A stretch of DNA of 64,000 nt. Origin: Heterodera schachtii (lineage: Eukaryota > Nematoda > Chromadorea > Rhabditida > Heteroderidae). Of the stretch, positions 1 through 10,502 are shown piece after piece. A program made the position numbers and the translations under genes. The stretch is from assembly GCA_023374025.1 (NCBI GenBank), contig SIJG01000107.1:1-64000 (forward strand). Reading direction: 5' to 3'. Below the pieces are notes generated by a model. The model worked only from the letters and a program-made list of their open reading frames with translations. It was not told the origin of the DNA and did not search any database. Within the stretch, counting starts at the first letter, position 1. Each line of letters starts with the position of its first letter.

Positions 1-99
1 GGGTTTAAAGGGAAAAAAAAGTTAGACGGAGAAAAGTAAAGTCGTTTTTTCACCATTAAAATAAAATTAACGTTAAAATTTTGGCGGATTGATTAGGCC

Positions 100-180
100 T
101 TGTTAAATATTAAACGGTCAGAATCGATTTAGAACGGCCCTAAACGATGAGAAAAATGCAAATTGGGTGCGCGCTTCCAA
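100..180 (+). repeat. Diverged fragment of the foldback repeat family
   Basis: The phrase AAACGGTCAGAATCGAT followed at similar spacing by GCGCGCTT also occurs in the left arm of the large foldback element (about 30555-30615) and, inverted, in its right arm near 48330-48400. This is a third, more diverged copy, so the family is dispersed. Confidence 0.6.
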
Positions 181-2011
181 GCCCTGATTCACTTTTATTT
201 TCTTTCAAAATATAAATGAAAATAATAAATAAATTATTTTAAATTTAAAATTATAATTTCCATCAATTTTCCGTTGGATTTGCTCCGTCGCTCGGAGAAG
301 CTAAATGAATTTTCATTTTGCTACCATTTCCCATGCCTCACCTGGGGGGTTGTCCGGCATCTGTTCCCAACCTGGCAAATTGTCACTTTCGATGCCCAAA
401 ACACTCGCCGAAGGGGTCGTTTTCTCTGGCAGTGAAATTATGTTTTAATTACGAGATGGGCTGGGCTATCTTTTAACAATTGGCCTATCTGATGGGTTAT
501 TGGGCATTTGGTCCCACGACGGATATCCGGCATCTTCGATTTTGATCGGCTGGAACGAAGGCTGTTCCGGTCGGCCTAAACTCACTTAGCGAATCTCAAG
601 CACTGATCAGTCACTTCACCTCCCAATGCGCCGCCTCCTCCGCCGTTTAGGGAAGGGGCGAACCAATCGATTTGCCCCACGGAGCCATGGGGCAAAAGCA
701 CCGCCAAAAGTGACACTGACCAGACAAATGCCAAGACGGAGGCCATTCTTTCAAAATGATGGACTTTTATTTTTTGGCAAATATTTCAAAAATAAATAAA
801 TAAAATTTAATTGACGAATAATGAATGAGTCCCACAAAAACATGGACAATTTGTCATAATAAAAGTGATTGCCAATTATTTTACCTGTGTATTTTATGCA
901 ATCCATGCGACAATGAAAGTGTTGTAATTATTATTAACAAATTAAGGCGGTGGAAGAGAGGGGGGGGGGGGGGGGACAATGGGAATTGGGGGGGGGCGGG
1001 GGGGGGAGAAAGTGTTGCAGCCAATTGTACGGACAGAAGCGATTTATTTATTTTGACAAAGAAAAAGAATTTCCAAATTCACTGATTGAAGCGATCGCCT
1101 CGTCACAAAAATTTTCCGGAAAAATCTAATTAAACACATGAAAAATAATTCAAATAATTAATAAAAATCAAAATGATTATGGTAATGAGATAGAGAGGAA
1201 GAAGCTTCCCAAAGAGGAATTTAATGGGACAATTGAGGCGACAATTGGTCCTAAATGATCGACCCTAACCCCTCCACGCCGAGCGACGAAAAATTTAAAA
1301 TATTTTTCTATTTATAATTATTCATTTATTTCTATATTAATAATCACTAATTTCCTTCACTCCTTTGTAGAGAAAATTCCGAGCAGCAAAAAATGAAGTG
1401 GCGAAAAAATCCAATTTTGGATATATTTTTTTTGAGTGTAGTTCGAACATTCTGGAAATAAAAGGAATGAGCTTATTTATCTACAAATTTAATTTTGTGC
1501 CTAATCCACATTGTATTTATTTTCAAAATACATATTATGGCAAAACTAATGCTCGTCATAGATCAGAGGCTCAACTCACTGGTCGAGACCAATTCGTGAA
1601 TGTTCGAGACTGATTGGACCATTTGTTATTGGTGACTTGTCCGATCTGTTTTTTTCCGGAATTGAATCGCATCAATAACGCGTTCATTTTGGTCTCGGCC
1701 CCGGCCGAATCGGTGAAAGCTTCGCCAAAGCCGAAAAGGAAATGGATAGAGTGACAAAGCGGTGAGCAAATGTCTAGAAAAGACGCTCGTGGAAAAGGGG
1801 ACATTGTTCGTATCTTTGGCGGGGGCTGATCAGTGAGTAGGGAATGGAGCACATACACAGAAGTGCAACAATTTTTTATGAATAATTTTTTCGATTAAAA
1901 TTTTAAATTGCTCATCTCGGCACTCCAGAAAAGTTCGTTAAAAGGGGTGATTATTTACACGTTTTTTACGGCGCGCTTTTTTTAAAAACTTTTTGGGAAC
2001 ATGGGGGGGGG

Positions 2012-2190
2012 GGGTCCGGCGGTGCCGATAGGCGCCGCCGGGAAAATTTTGTATTTTTTTATGCGATTTGTTAACATATTTTGTCTAAAAAATTACAAAA
2101 GTTTTGTAATTTTTAGCAAATATTGGAAGAAAATTAAGGTTTATTAGGGTCCGGCGGTGCCGATAGGCGCCGCCGGAAAAATTTTGAAAA
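2012..2190. repeat. Two direct copies of a GC-rich palindrome
   Basis: Two copies, starting near 2016 and 2151, read CCGGCGGTGCC-GATA-GGCGCCGCCGG. Each is an 11-bp nearly perfect inverted repeat around a 4-nt centre, and each is followed by a shared AAAATTTTG stretch. The GC-rich motif stands out from the AT-rich surroundings. Function unknown; they may be terminal pieces of a small inverted-repeat element or transcribed hairpins. Confidence 0.7.
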
Positions 2191-2539
2191 TTTCAGTTCA
2201 ATTTATTAACAGAAATTATACAAAAATTACTAATTTAAAAAAAAAAAATTTTTTTTTAATTTCCGAAAATTTCCGACTTTTCATCAAAAATTTCGGAAAT
2301 CGGAATTCCGACGACCAAATTTTTTCGGAAATCGGAATTCCGTGCCATCCCTGACGCGCACTGCTAGATGCCCTTCACGATCGAAATGTCGATAACAACC
2401 AGGAAAATGGAAGCAAATCCGGATTTTTGAATAAAATTTCATTTTTTTTCAAATGTTTTCACCATTTCATATTTTCACTATTGAATATTTAATGTGCACA
2501 TATTTTCTCAGATTTTTAAAGGCATTTTTTGGTAAAGAT

Positions 2540-2960
2540 TTTCCTAAAAACCTAAAGAATTTTTGAAAGAACCTATTTTGCTTATTTTGGCGTTTTGCCC
2601 AAAATAACAAAAAAAACAATAAAACAAAAATACACCCCCTTTGAAGAGACCTAAAATTTTTTCAGAAAATATACCTCTAAGAATCGACCAGACCACGAAA
2701 ATTTTCAAAAAAATACCCCCAAGAAATAAAAAATTTCTCAAAAATTCATCCCCAAAATTTATTTGTTTATTTATTTACATGAATTTGTGATTTTGAAAAT
2801 TATTTATCTTAAACATACTGATTTGGCTTAATTTTATTCTTTTTCGTATAAAATTTTGTCATTTTTTACGCCCCTAATTTGAGACTTTATAAAGCCTATT
2901 TTCCATTTTTAGTGCCTATTTTGGGGGGTTTTTTAGAGCCTAAAAATGGTATCCCTATTT
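2540..2960. repeat. Dispersed AT-rich repeat (family A)
   Basis: Phrases such as AAAATACACCCC and CTAAGAATCGACC recur here, inverted near 18820-18900 (AGGGGTGTATTTTT) and again near 32240-32300. The family has no coding capacity and looks like degraded non-autonomous element sequence. Confidence 0.5.
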
Positions 2961-3077
2961 TTCACTATTCCAGACCTTTTGAAACTATTTTGGCATTTTT
3001 CCTCATTATTATGTTAATATTTCGAGATTTTTTATAACGACCCTTTATTTAGATAAGCAAAGTCAAAAGGATTTTAA

Positions 3078-6000
3078 ATGGGAAGCGATTCTTTGGAGTT
3101 CTCCAATATTTTTCAGGAAGAGATGGGAGGATTCGTAAGTCCCTTTTCCCTTCAAAATAAATTTTAATTTTCCCTCAGAATGAAGGCTTTCTCAAATTAT
3201 CACGCCAGAATGTGCAATTCAAGAATAAAGGCACTGGGAAAGTGTTGACAATTACTGAGTCGGACATTGACCACTTGGGATGGCAAAAACTGGGGAATAA
3301 GCCCGGCCTGAAAGTGGTGACCAATTCAGGGGTGCACCATCGTTTTGGCGGTCTCAAAGAAAACGTTTGTAATTATTTTAAGCGTTTGAATACATTTAAT
3401 TTAGGATTATGAAAGGGTTTCCGCTTTTACGAATGCGAAATGGCAAAAGACTCTAAAGAAGAACGAATTGTCTCTGAAAGGATGGAATTACGGTGACGCG
3501 GAATTTGAAGGTTATTCTTTTTTATTTTCGGTGATTCATTCCCAATTGATGTGCTAATTTAATACAAACCCTTAACAAAAGTCACTCGCATTTGATTAAG
3601 GTCAAAATCTGGTTTTCAATGTGGCTGAAAAAGTGGCGTTTGAAATTCCTCTTTCAAATGTCATGCGCTGTCAAACCGCAAAATCGGAAGCGATCGTCGA
3701 ATTTCATCCTAACGAGGAATGCCCTGTCCAATTGACTGAAATGCGCTTTCACATTCCTTACGATCCTGAGAATGAGGACCAAGATGTAGTTGAGGTAAAA
3801 AAAAAGCTATGAAAAATGAGAGGAAATCGGAGGGGAATGAATCGGAGGCGGGAGATGCGTATACCCTAATTCCTCCGGTAATCCTGTACTTTATTGGTCC
3901 CTAAAAAAAAGAGAAAAAATATATACTTTATTGGTCCCTAAAAAAATAGAAAAAAAATAGAGGGTTTTATGCGATTCTGAGTAGTACTCGGGGGTTTTCG
4001 GGGTCCTGGCTGAATTTTATTAACGCCGCCAAATCCGCTTAATTCAAAATATTTCTAACTCAACAAAATAACTTTTTATGCGGTAAAAATTCTGTTACTT
4101 GTAAGCTACACCTTATGCGCCGGGCTTTTTCTTTAGCTCCAAAACCCATCGTCTCCCGGGAATGGTTTTCCCAAGCCGAGTTCCTGAAATGATTGTTTTT
4201 TTTTTCATTTAGGAGTTTCGCAAAGAAGTGCTGCGTTTCGCAGAGGTGGAAAGCGAAGCCGGCCAAGCGATTGCCACTTTGTCTGACATTCTTCTCGCCA
4301 CTCCCCGCGGTCGTTACGAAATCAAAGTGTTTCAGAACCATTTATCCTTTCACGGAAAGTCTTACGATTACAAAGTGCCGCTTAAAACGATCACACGAAT
4401 GTTTTTGCTACCCCACAAAGACGGACGCCACATGTATTTTGTATTGCACGTAAGTGGAGCAAAATCATGGAGAAAAAAAAGGAAAAAACCAAAAAAAAAA
4501 AACCTTTTTTATGGCATTAGGGTACAATCCTTGTGCAGAAACAAATCTGTGCTATCTCTTCATTTTAGTAATAGGAGATTCGAATCGATGTTCAATGCAT
4601 TTTTTCAAGTTTTAAAATAAAACTACTATTTCATTTTCTCTCGGTTTTTGTACTATTTCATGTTTCTGACTTATAAAAACCATTTTAAAAATGCATGGGC
4701 AAAACTTTAGACAATTTTCTAAGTGGTTTGAACTTTGGGAGACTTTAATACCTGTTTAGAGACTCGATATAAATATTCATTTGTTTATGAAGTTTGTCGT
4801 TATTTCGTCTTTGTTTCAGGTGAACCCGGCGGTACGGCAGGGCCAAACTCGATACCCTTTTCTTGTGCTCGAGTGCTCAAAAGAGGACTACATTGAGCTC
4901 GAATTAGGCTGCACTGAGTGAGTGACAGATTGTGAATCATAATTATAATTATAACTAGGGAACCACTCGAAAATAAGTCGGTTAAAGTGGGAATCAATTT
5001 GATACTATTGGCAGAGCATGATGGTCTATCACTTTTTAAATATTTAATATTACGCCCCTAAAGCAATAAATCAAAAAAAAATATGAGGCCCAAAAAATCA
5101 TTTATTTGCTGAAAGGAAAACACAGCCTAAATTTCGACTTTGAGGCCTCATAACTTTTTGATTTCTTGATAAGGGTTTATTAAAAGTACACTAGAAATCG
5201 ACCAAACTTTATCAAATGTATAAAGTTATGCCATTTTCCGTCTTACATTTCGGATGATTCCCTTGTAAGTTTTACAATGGTTTTCGCCAGGGAACAACTC
5301 GCTCAGCAATACAACAACAAATTGGACATGCACATGAAGGGTTATCTGTTTGAAATAATGGCCAAAATATTCCGTGTGATTGTCAATTCGCGCATTATCG
5401 TCCCTGGCAACTTCACGGGGTCGGCTTTTCACAGTCATTGCTTTGTCTAAATGGGTGCCTTTTTAGTGCCTCGGGCACTCCCGCCATTTCGTGCGCCGTT
5501 CGCCAGTCGATGGGTTTCCTTTATCCACTGGAGAAGGGCTTTGTGTATGTACACAAACCGGCGTTGTACATGCGTTTTGAAGAAGTTGACAATGTTCACT
5601 TCGCGCGGTCGGACGTTTCTTTGCGCTCTTTCGACTTTGAAATTGTGCAGAAGAGTGGACAGTCGATCATATTCAGTAACATCGGAAAGTAAGCGCAAAA
5701 AGAAAGGGGAAAGTTTTAAAATGCAATTTTAGGGAAGAGTATAACAGTCTCTTCGACTACGTACAGACAAAGGGACTGAAAATACGAAATGCGCAGAGAT
5801 TGGGCGAGAAAGCGTACAAAGAGGCGGACAAATTTGCTGGCAGCAGTGACGAAGAGTTGGACCCGTACAAAGAGAAGCTTAAGGTAATGTTTTCGAAATT
5901 TGAATCGGGCTAATTTGTTAATTGACCAAAGGACGACGCGCGAGAGAGAGCGGCCGGGTCGGAGAGCGACTCGGAGGACGAGGACTTCAACGTGGAGAAA

Positions 6001-7069
6001 GAGATGAAGAAGCGCAAGGCGGACAAGGACTCGTCGGAGGGGTCGGGCTCAGAACCGGACGAGGAATATTCGGACGATGGGGCGGATGTGTCCGACGATT
6101 TGATGGGGACAGATAAGGGAAAGGAAAAAGAGAAAGAAGGGGCCAAAAAGAGGAAGAAGGACAGGGAAGAGGGAAAGGAAGAGAAGAGCAAAAAGGAAAA
6201 GAGGAAGGAAAAGGAAGGCAAAAAGGGCGAGAAGAAGAAGGACCCGAACGCACCGAAACGAAATCAGGTGGGAACAGAGAAGAGAAGGGGAGAAAGGGAG
6301 GAAAACGGGGGATAGAGAGAAAGAAAGAGACTGAAGTTTTAGAGAAATAAAGGAAACGAAACCCAAAAACGGGGGACTGAAAAAGGGTCGAAGTCGTACC
6401 CAAATTTGTTAGAATTGCTCCGCAAAGTAAAAAGTTACACGGGGGGGGGGGGGTAACGACTAGGAGAAATGTCGCCGCATGAGTTTTTGGACCATAACAC
6501 CAAATCAAAGTGAGAGAAGCAATAATAGCCTTAGAACCAAATAAAAACCATTTAATTCAGTCCGCCTTTTTCATCTGGCAAATCGAAAACCGACCGCAGA
6601 TCAAAAAGCCGGGGGACAGTGTGACGGAAACGGCGGCAAGGGCCGGGCAAATGTGGAAGGCTTTGAGCGCTGAGGAGAAACAGGTGGGCAACCGTACTTT
6701 TTAAAATGGAAACAGAGAGTCTTGGGAATTTTAACACTTTTTAATCCATGTGATAATTCGGCCCAAAAAATGAATAGATTTTGGACTTATTTTCCATAAA
6801 TAAATTGTGAAAGTGATGTCCGTTATTAGCTGACTAATTAATTACTCGTTTCTTTTTAGCCTTACGAACAAAAGGCGAAGGAGGACAAAGAGCGATACGA
6901 ACGGGAGATGAGCGAATACCAAAGCAAGAAAAAGGATGCCGGCGAAGGGCCATCGTCCGCGGGACAGACCAGTTCCCAAAGTCAGCCGAAGAAGAGCCAA
7001 AGCAGCCCCAGCAAAAAGCCCATCTCGAAGGAATTTGTGGACAGCAGCAATTCATCCGATTCCGATTAA
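3078..7069 (+). CDS. SSRP1: SSRP1, HMG-box subunit of the FACT histone chaperone
   Basis: SSRP1 pairs with SPT16 in FACT and handles H2A-H2B during nuclear transcription and replication. Twelve exons fit without frame breaks: 3078-3134, 3179-3364, 3405-3510, 3601-3794, 4213-4449, 4820-4917, 5291-5419, 5467-5688, 5733-5883, 5932-6267, 6561-6683 and 6860-7069. They give 682 residues, close to the ~709 of animal SSRP1. The N-terminal half matches the structured SSRP1 core (for example VFEIPLSNV-like and RMFLLPHKD-like blocks, then IVPGNF and GFLYPLEKGFVYVHKP). It is followed by an acidic, then Lys/Glu-rich lin​ker (exon 10), an HMG box beginning DPNAPKR and split over exons 10-12, and a Ser-rich tail ending SSNSSDSD. 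C. elegans has two such genes, hmg-3 and hmg-4. The start was chosen because SLEFSNIF matches the family N-terminus. AATAAA lies 74 nt past the stop. Confidence 0.95.
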
Positions 7070-7142
7070 TTATTTTTGCATTTTATTTATTTACACTTTC
7101 ATAATTGATTATTTATGAATGTATTAACCCGAGAAGATGACG

Positions 7143-7148
7143 AATAAA
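7143..7148 (+). terminator. Poly(A) signal of SSRP1
   Basis: AATAAA lies 74 nt after the SSRP1 stop codon and 178 nt before the next predicted start codon. Position and sequence fit a canonical cleavage/polyadenylation signal. Confidence 0.7.
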
Positions 7149-7326
7149 CTTTCGGGTTGTTTCGCTTCACTTTCTCTTCCCCCTCCCCTCGCACTTTGCT
7201 TTTCTTTTTAAACGGCGTAACTTATGGGTTTGTTACCATTGACTTCCTCCCATTATAATTCCCCGCCGATTTTCTCCTCCGAATTCTTTAGGACTGTCTT
7301 TAATTCTTTCGTTTTGGTTTTGGCAG

Positions 7327-7668
7327 ATGCAAATTAAACATTCGCTTTTGTGTTTTGCGCTTTTGGCGGTGTTCGGCAGCGCCCAATGGCCCCGCTGGGG
7401 TTAGCCTTTGGCATTTCTTTTTCAGTGGCCAATAATTTTTGGAGGGTCTGAAAATGGTTGTTATTCAGAAGAACGGACGTTGGACTGTACGTCACAAAAG
7501 GGCATTTGTACTTTGGTCATGCCAAATTCGAAATTTGGCGCCGATTCGAAGGGGCAAAAGCCGTGCCGGCGCGAGCCGATGCCGCAAAATGAATGGAACA
7601 AATTGGTGGGGGACGGCACAAGTAAAGAGACCGAAGGAAGGCAATTAATTGGGGATGGTTTGGATTGA
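7327..7668 (+). CDS. Small secreted cysteine-containing protein, unknown family
   Basis: I do not recognise the family. The ATG sits directly behind a TTTGGCAG acceptor, as for a trans-spliced leader. Exon 1 (7327-7399) encodes a clear signal peptide (MQIKHSLLCFALLAVFGSA, likely cleavage before QWPRW). An intron 7400-7468 (GT...TTATTCAG) leads to exon 2 (7469-7668), giving 90 residues, about 71 mature. The mature part holds three cysteines (TLDC, GIC, KPC) and is Lys/Glu-rich. An alternative intron, 7369-7425, is also in frame; it shortens the leader and adds a fourth cysteine (ENGC). No transmembrane segment is visible in the mature part. It could be a secreted peptide or, if the host is plant-parasitic, an effector candidate, but that is inference. 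Confidence 0.5.
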
Positions 7669-8756
7669 GGGCGCATTGTTTGTCCGATTGGATGCGGCAC
7701 GGAGAACGATCTTTCGGTGGGTCATTGAAAAAGGCACGGCAAATGCCAAAGAAAGGAATGGAAACGGACGGAGGGAGGGAATTCCATCCCAAAGCAAACT
7801 GAAAAAGACGAAAAGTCTCCCCGAAGGGATGGCCTTAATTAAGCCAATGGCACTCATCCCAATTAGCGTCAATTTTAGGTAATTCAAAAGCGACCGACGG
7901 ACAACAAAAACTGCCAAAAGTATTATACGTAAGCGAAAGGACAGAAAGAACGGACAATTTAAGACAAATCACTTTTTAAAGTTACGGAAAGCACAGAGAC
8001 GAAAGCGAAGGCCAATGGTACCTTTGGGTGGCAGAGCCATGCGTTGCAAAGTCAGTCAAAGAAAGGCGGCACAATAAGGGGGGCAGCCGATCAATTAATT
8101 GCTCAATGATTCGCTAATTGGGGGGGGGGAGGGCAATCGCATAAACAAATTTCGGTCTGTCAATTTATTGGACAATTGTACAGTACTAAACCTACCGTAA
8201 CAGAATGAAGTGCCCATTTAGCACAATTCACCTTTCTCTGCCCTAATTGTTCCGAGTTTAGTCTGACCACCCATTGCCGCTTCAACGACATTCCCTTCCC
8301 ATCCAACGGCACATTTAAGCGAACGACAAAATGAGCGAATGTCTTCACATTATTCAATTTTACTTTATAATAAATTTTCTTTCGGTTAAATTTAGAGGCC
8401 GTCATTTTGTGCTTTTTTCTGTGATTCGCTTCTTTCATAGCATTTCAAAAGTGAAAATTGGCATTTTCATGTGCTAATTAAATGATACTAATTGTAAGTT
8501 TTATTCGAATTTGGAGTTTGTGTTTCTAATTTTCGAGGAATGAAATATTAAATGATATTTTAAGCTTTTTGTTCGAATGGACTAACTTACCACATTTCGC
8601 ACGCGTTATGATTTTTTTTTCTTCTTCCGAGCGTGGGAAAATAGAAATGCTTTTGCTGCCTTTGGCACTTTCGCCCGATGCACTGTTCGGCTTCTGCTTC
8701 ACCTTTTCCCATTTGGCTTTACCTTTCCCCAACCTTTGCTTTACTTTTCCTATCCG
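7669..8756. other. Intergenic region without recognisable gene
   Basis: The first 250 bases are purine-rich and open in several frames without family resemblance. Beyond 8160 the sequence is AT-rich with a poly-G run near 8119-8130. The last part should hold the promoter of the serpentine receptor gene. No motif is assigned. Confidence 0.5.
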
Positions 8757-9973
8757 ATGATCGGCCAAATCCATCGATGGAATGCCTTTGTGTGTCTTTT
8801 GCTGGGCTTTTGCTTCAATTCCGTCCTCATTTGGCTCTTGCTTTTCCGGTCGACCAAAGAAATGCGCTCCTACAGCCGAATACTGCTCCAAACCGCCGTC
8901 GTGGATCTTCTCCTGTCTTTGGCCAATGCGCTCGTTCAGCCCGTACCCTTTGAATTTGTTTCGCTTTTCCTTTTCCCGTTAATTCGTTGCTTTTCGATTT
9001 TCTTCATCCACGAGAATGCCGGCGTCTTTTACCTCAATGGCCCTTGGATGCCTTTGATCAGTTCGGCCTCTGTCCGATTTCTTCTGCTCGTCCTTTGGAT
9101 TTTGCTCATTGATTTTTCCGTCCATGGCCTTTGCGTTCAGTTTTATGTGCGCTATTTGCAAATTGTCAGGTGTTAATTATTAATTTGTCTTTGTTTAATG
9201 AATTAATTCATTAAAATATTCCCAGGGAAATTAAAATTTCCCTCCTCCGTTACGCTTTTCTTCTGCTGCTTCTGCTCCTTTTCGACTTGGTTCTGTGCGT
9301 CCTCTTCTTCCACGCCGCCTCAAAGTCCCAATCCGATGTAATTTACAACGAACAAATTGCCCAATTACTTTCCGTCCCCACATCGCCCGCCATTTTTGTC
9401 ACCGTAAACGCCGTTTCCGTACGTGGCACAAATTGTGGCTTTTCGGCAAGGAAAATGCTAATTAGGGCCGTTGTGCTTCAGAGTGACACGGGGCACGTCA
9501 CTTCACTTTACGGACTGCTGCTCGGCGCCTTTTGCTATTCTGTGATCTTTGTCAGCGCACATCGGACGATGAAAACAGTGAAAGCGAACGCATTGTCCGG
9601 GAAGACGTGGGGCCAGCAGCAAATCGTGGACATGAACAAGCAGATCACACGCAGTCTGATCGTCATGGTCAGTCACTGATTGGCCCTCCTCATCCGCTAA
9701 TTTTGCCTTAGGCCACTATGCCGTTGGCACTGAATTTCGTTCACATTGCTTTTGCGGTTTCTGCCGTCGTTTACTCGAAAAGCGGCGACGAAGGCGGTGC
9801 TCCGCTCGCGATGCTTTACTGTCGAAATGTTGGCCCTTCTGCCCTCGTATTGGCTGCCCGTGCTCAATCCGTTGGGCACCGTTTTTACGGTTAAACCCTT
9901 TTGGAGGGCGGTGACCGCTCCACTGGTCAAACGCGTGACGCCCTGCTTGGCCCCGAACACAAACAACTCATAA
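8757..9973 (+). CDS. Serpentine chemoreceptor, Srd-like 7TM protein
   Basis: Nematode serpentine receptors of the Str/Srd groups are plasma-membrane chemoreceptors of sensory cilia. Exons that keep frame are 8757-8942, 9015-9169, 9226-9418, 9482-9667, 9712-9756 and 9794-9973, giving 314 residues, the usual size. The first segment carries FNSVLIWLLLF then RSYSRILLQTAVVDLLLS, the typical TM1-loop-TM2 pattern. Further hydrophobic segments follow, then an IVMATMPLALNF helix and TM7 with YWLPVLNPLGTVF. Intron 8943-9014 is optional, since reading through also stays in frame. Intron 9757-9793 is only 37 nt with a GAAG acceptor, but it restores the frame into TM7; otherwise a +1 shift would be needed. 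Class assignment is by resemblance only. Confidence 0.75.
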
Positions 9974-10502
9974 CGGAGGATGCGCAGAAAGTGAACCATC
10001 CAAAAAAGCCATTTCCGACTCAAACGAACAACCAAAATTCTGCATCAATTAATAGGCAATTGATAGTTTTTTTCACGGTGTCTTTTTTCAAAAAACTTTG
10101 GTGGCGGTTCAATTTTTTACCAGCAGTACGGTACTAGAAAAACCAGTACCGTATTTTCTCATTTTAAAGAAACTAGTATCGGTATCAAAAAACCGGTGAA
10201 TTACTGTATTGGTACACTTTTACTTTAATTTTGAAAAATTTATTCCAGCTTTAATAAAATAATTTACTCTATGATCAAATTCAATAATAACCGTTTTGAA
10301 TTAAGGAAACAAAATAATTGAAAAAACCGAATTCTAATGATTAGTTCATAAATTTCAATATGGCATAGAAGTGTGTTTTGTTAATATTTAAGGAGGAGAA
10401 TTACAGTACATACTTCAATAAATATGATAAAATATTTCTTAATTTACAGTTAAAGGAAATAAAAATTTAAGTGAATCGAATGAATTCTTAATTTGGCACA
10501 GA
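9974..10502. other. Convergent intergenic spacer
   Basis: AT-rich spacer between the 3' end of the serpentine receptor and the 3' end of BCKDHA on the opposite strand. It holds 3' untranslated sequence of both and a short run of repeats of an AGTAC(C)GGTA type near 10130-10210. No gene is seen. Confidence 0.5.

Larger units (their letters stand above)
1..3077. other. Gene-free, repeat-rich upstream region
   Basis: No convincing exon was found on either strand. The stretch is AT-rich and holds poly-G runs near 961-975 and 1004-1016, a diverged foldback-family fragment near 100-180, a duplicated GC palindrome near 2012-2190 and a dispersed AT-rich repeat near 2540-2960. The 5' regulatory region of the SSRP1 gene should lie in its last few hundred bases, but no specific motif is recognised. 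Confidence 0.6.

Noticed and set aside
1571..1858. Minus-strand frame of 95 codons
   Set aside because: No domain, no splice partners and no codon pattern like the certified genes.
5910..6508. Minus-strand hydrophobic frames opposite SSRP1
   Set aside because: Antisense of the Lys/Glu-rich acidic linker, whose reverse complement always looks Phe/Ser/Leu-rich.
9697..9973. Frameshift making the chemoreceptor a pseudogene
   Set aside because: A 37-nt intron (9757-9793) with GT and AG ends restores the frame.
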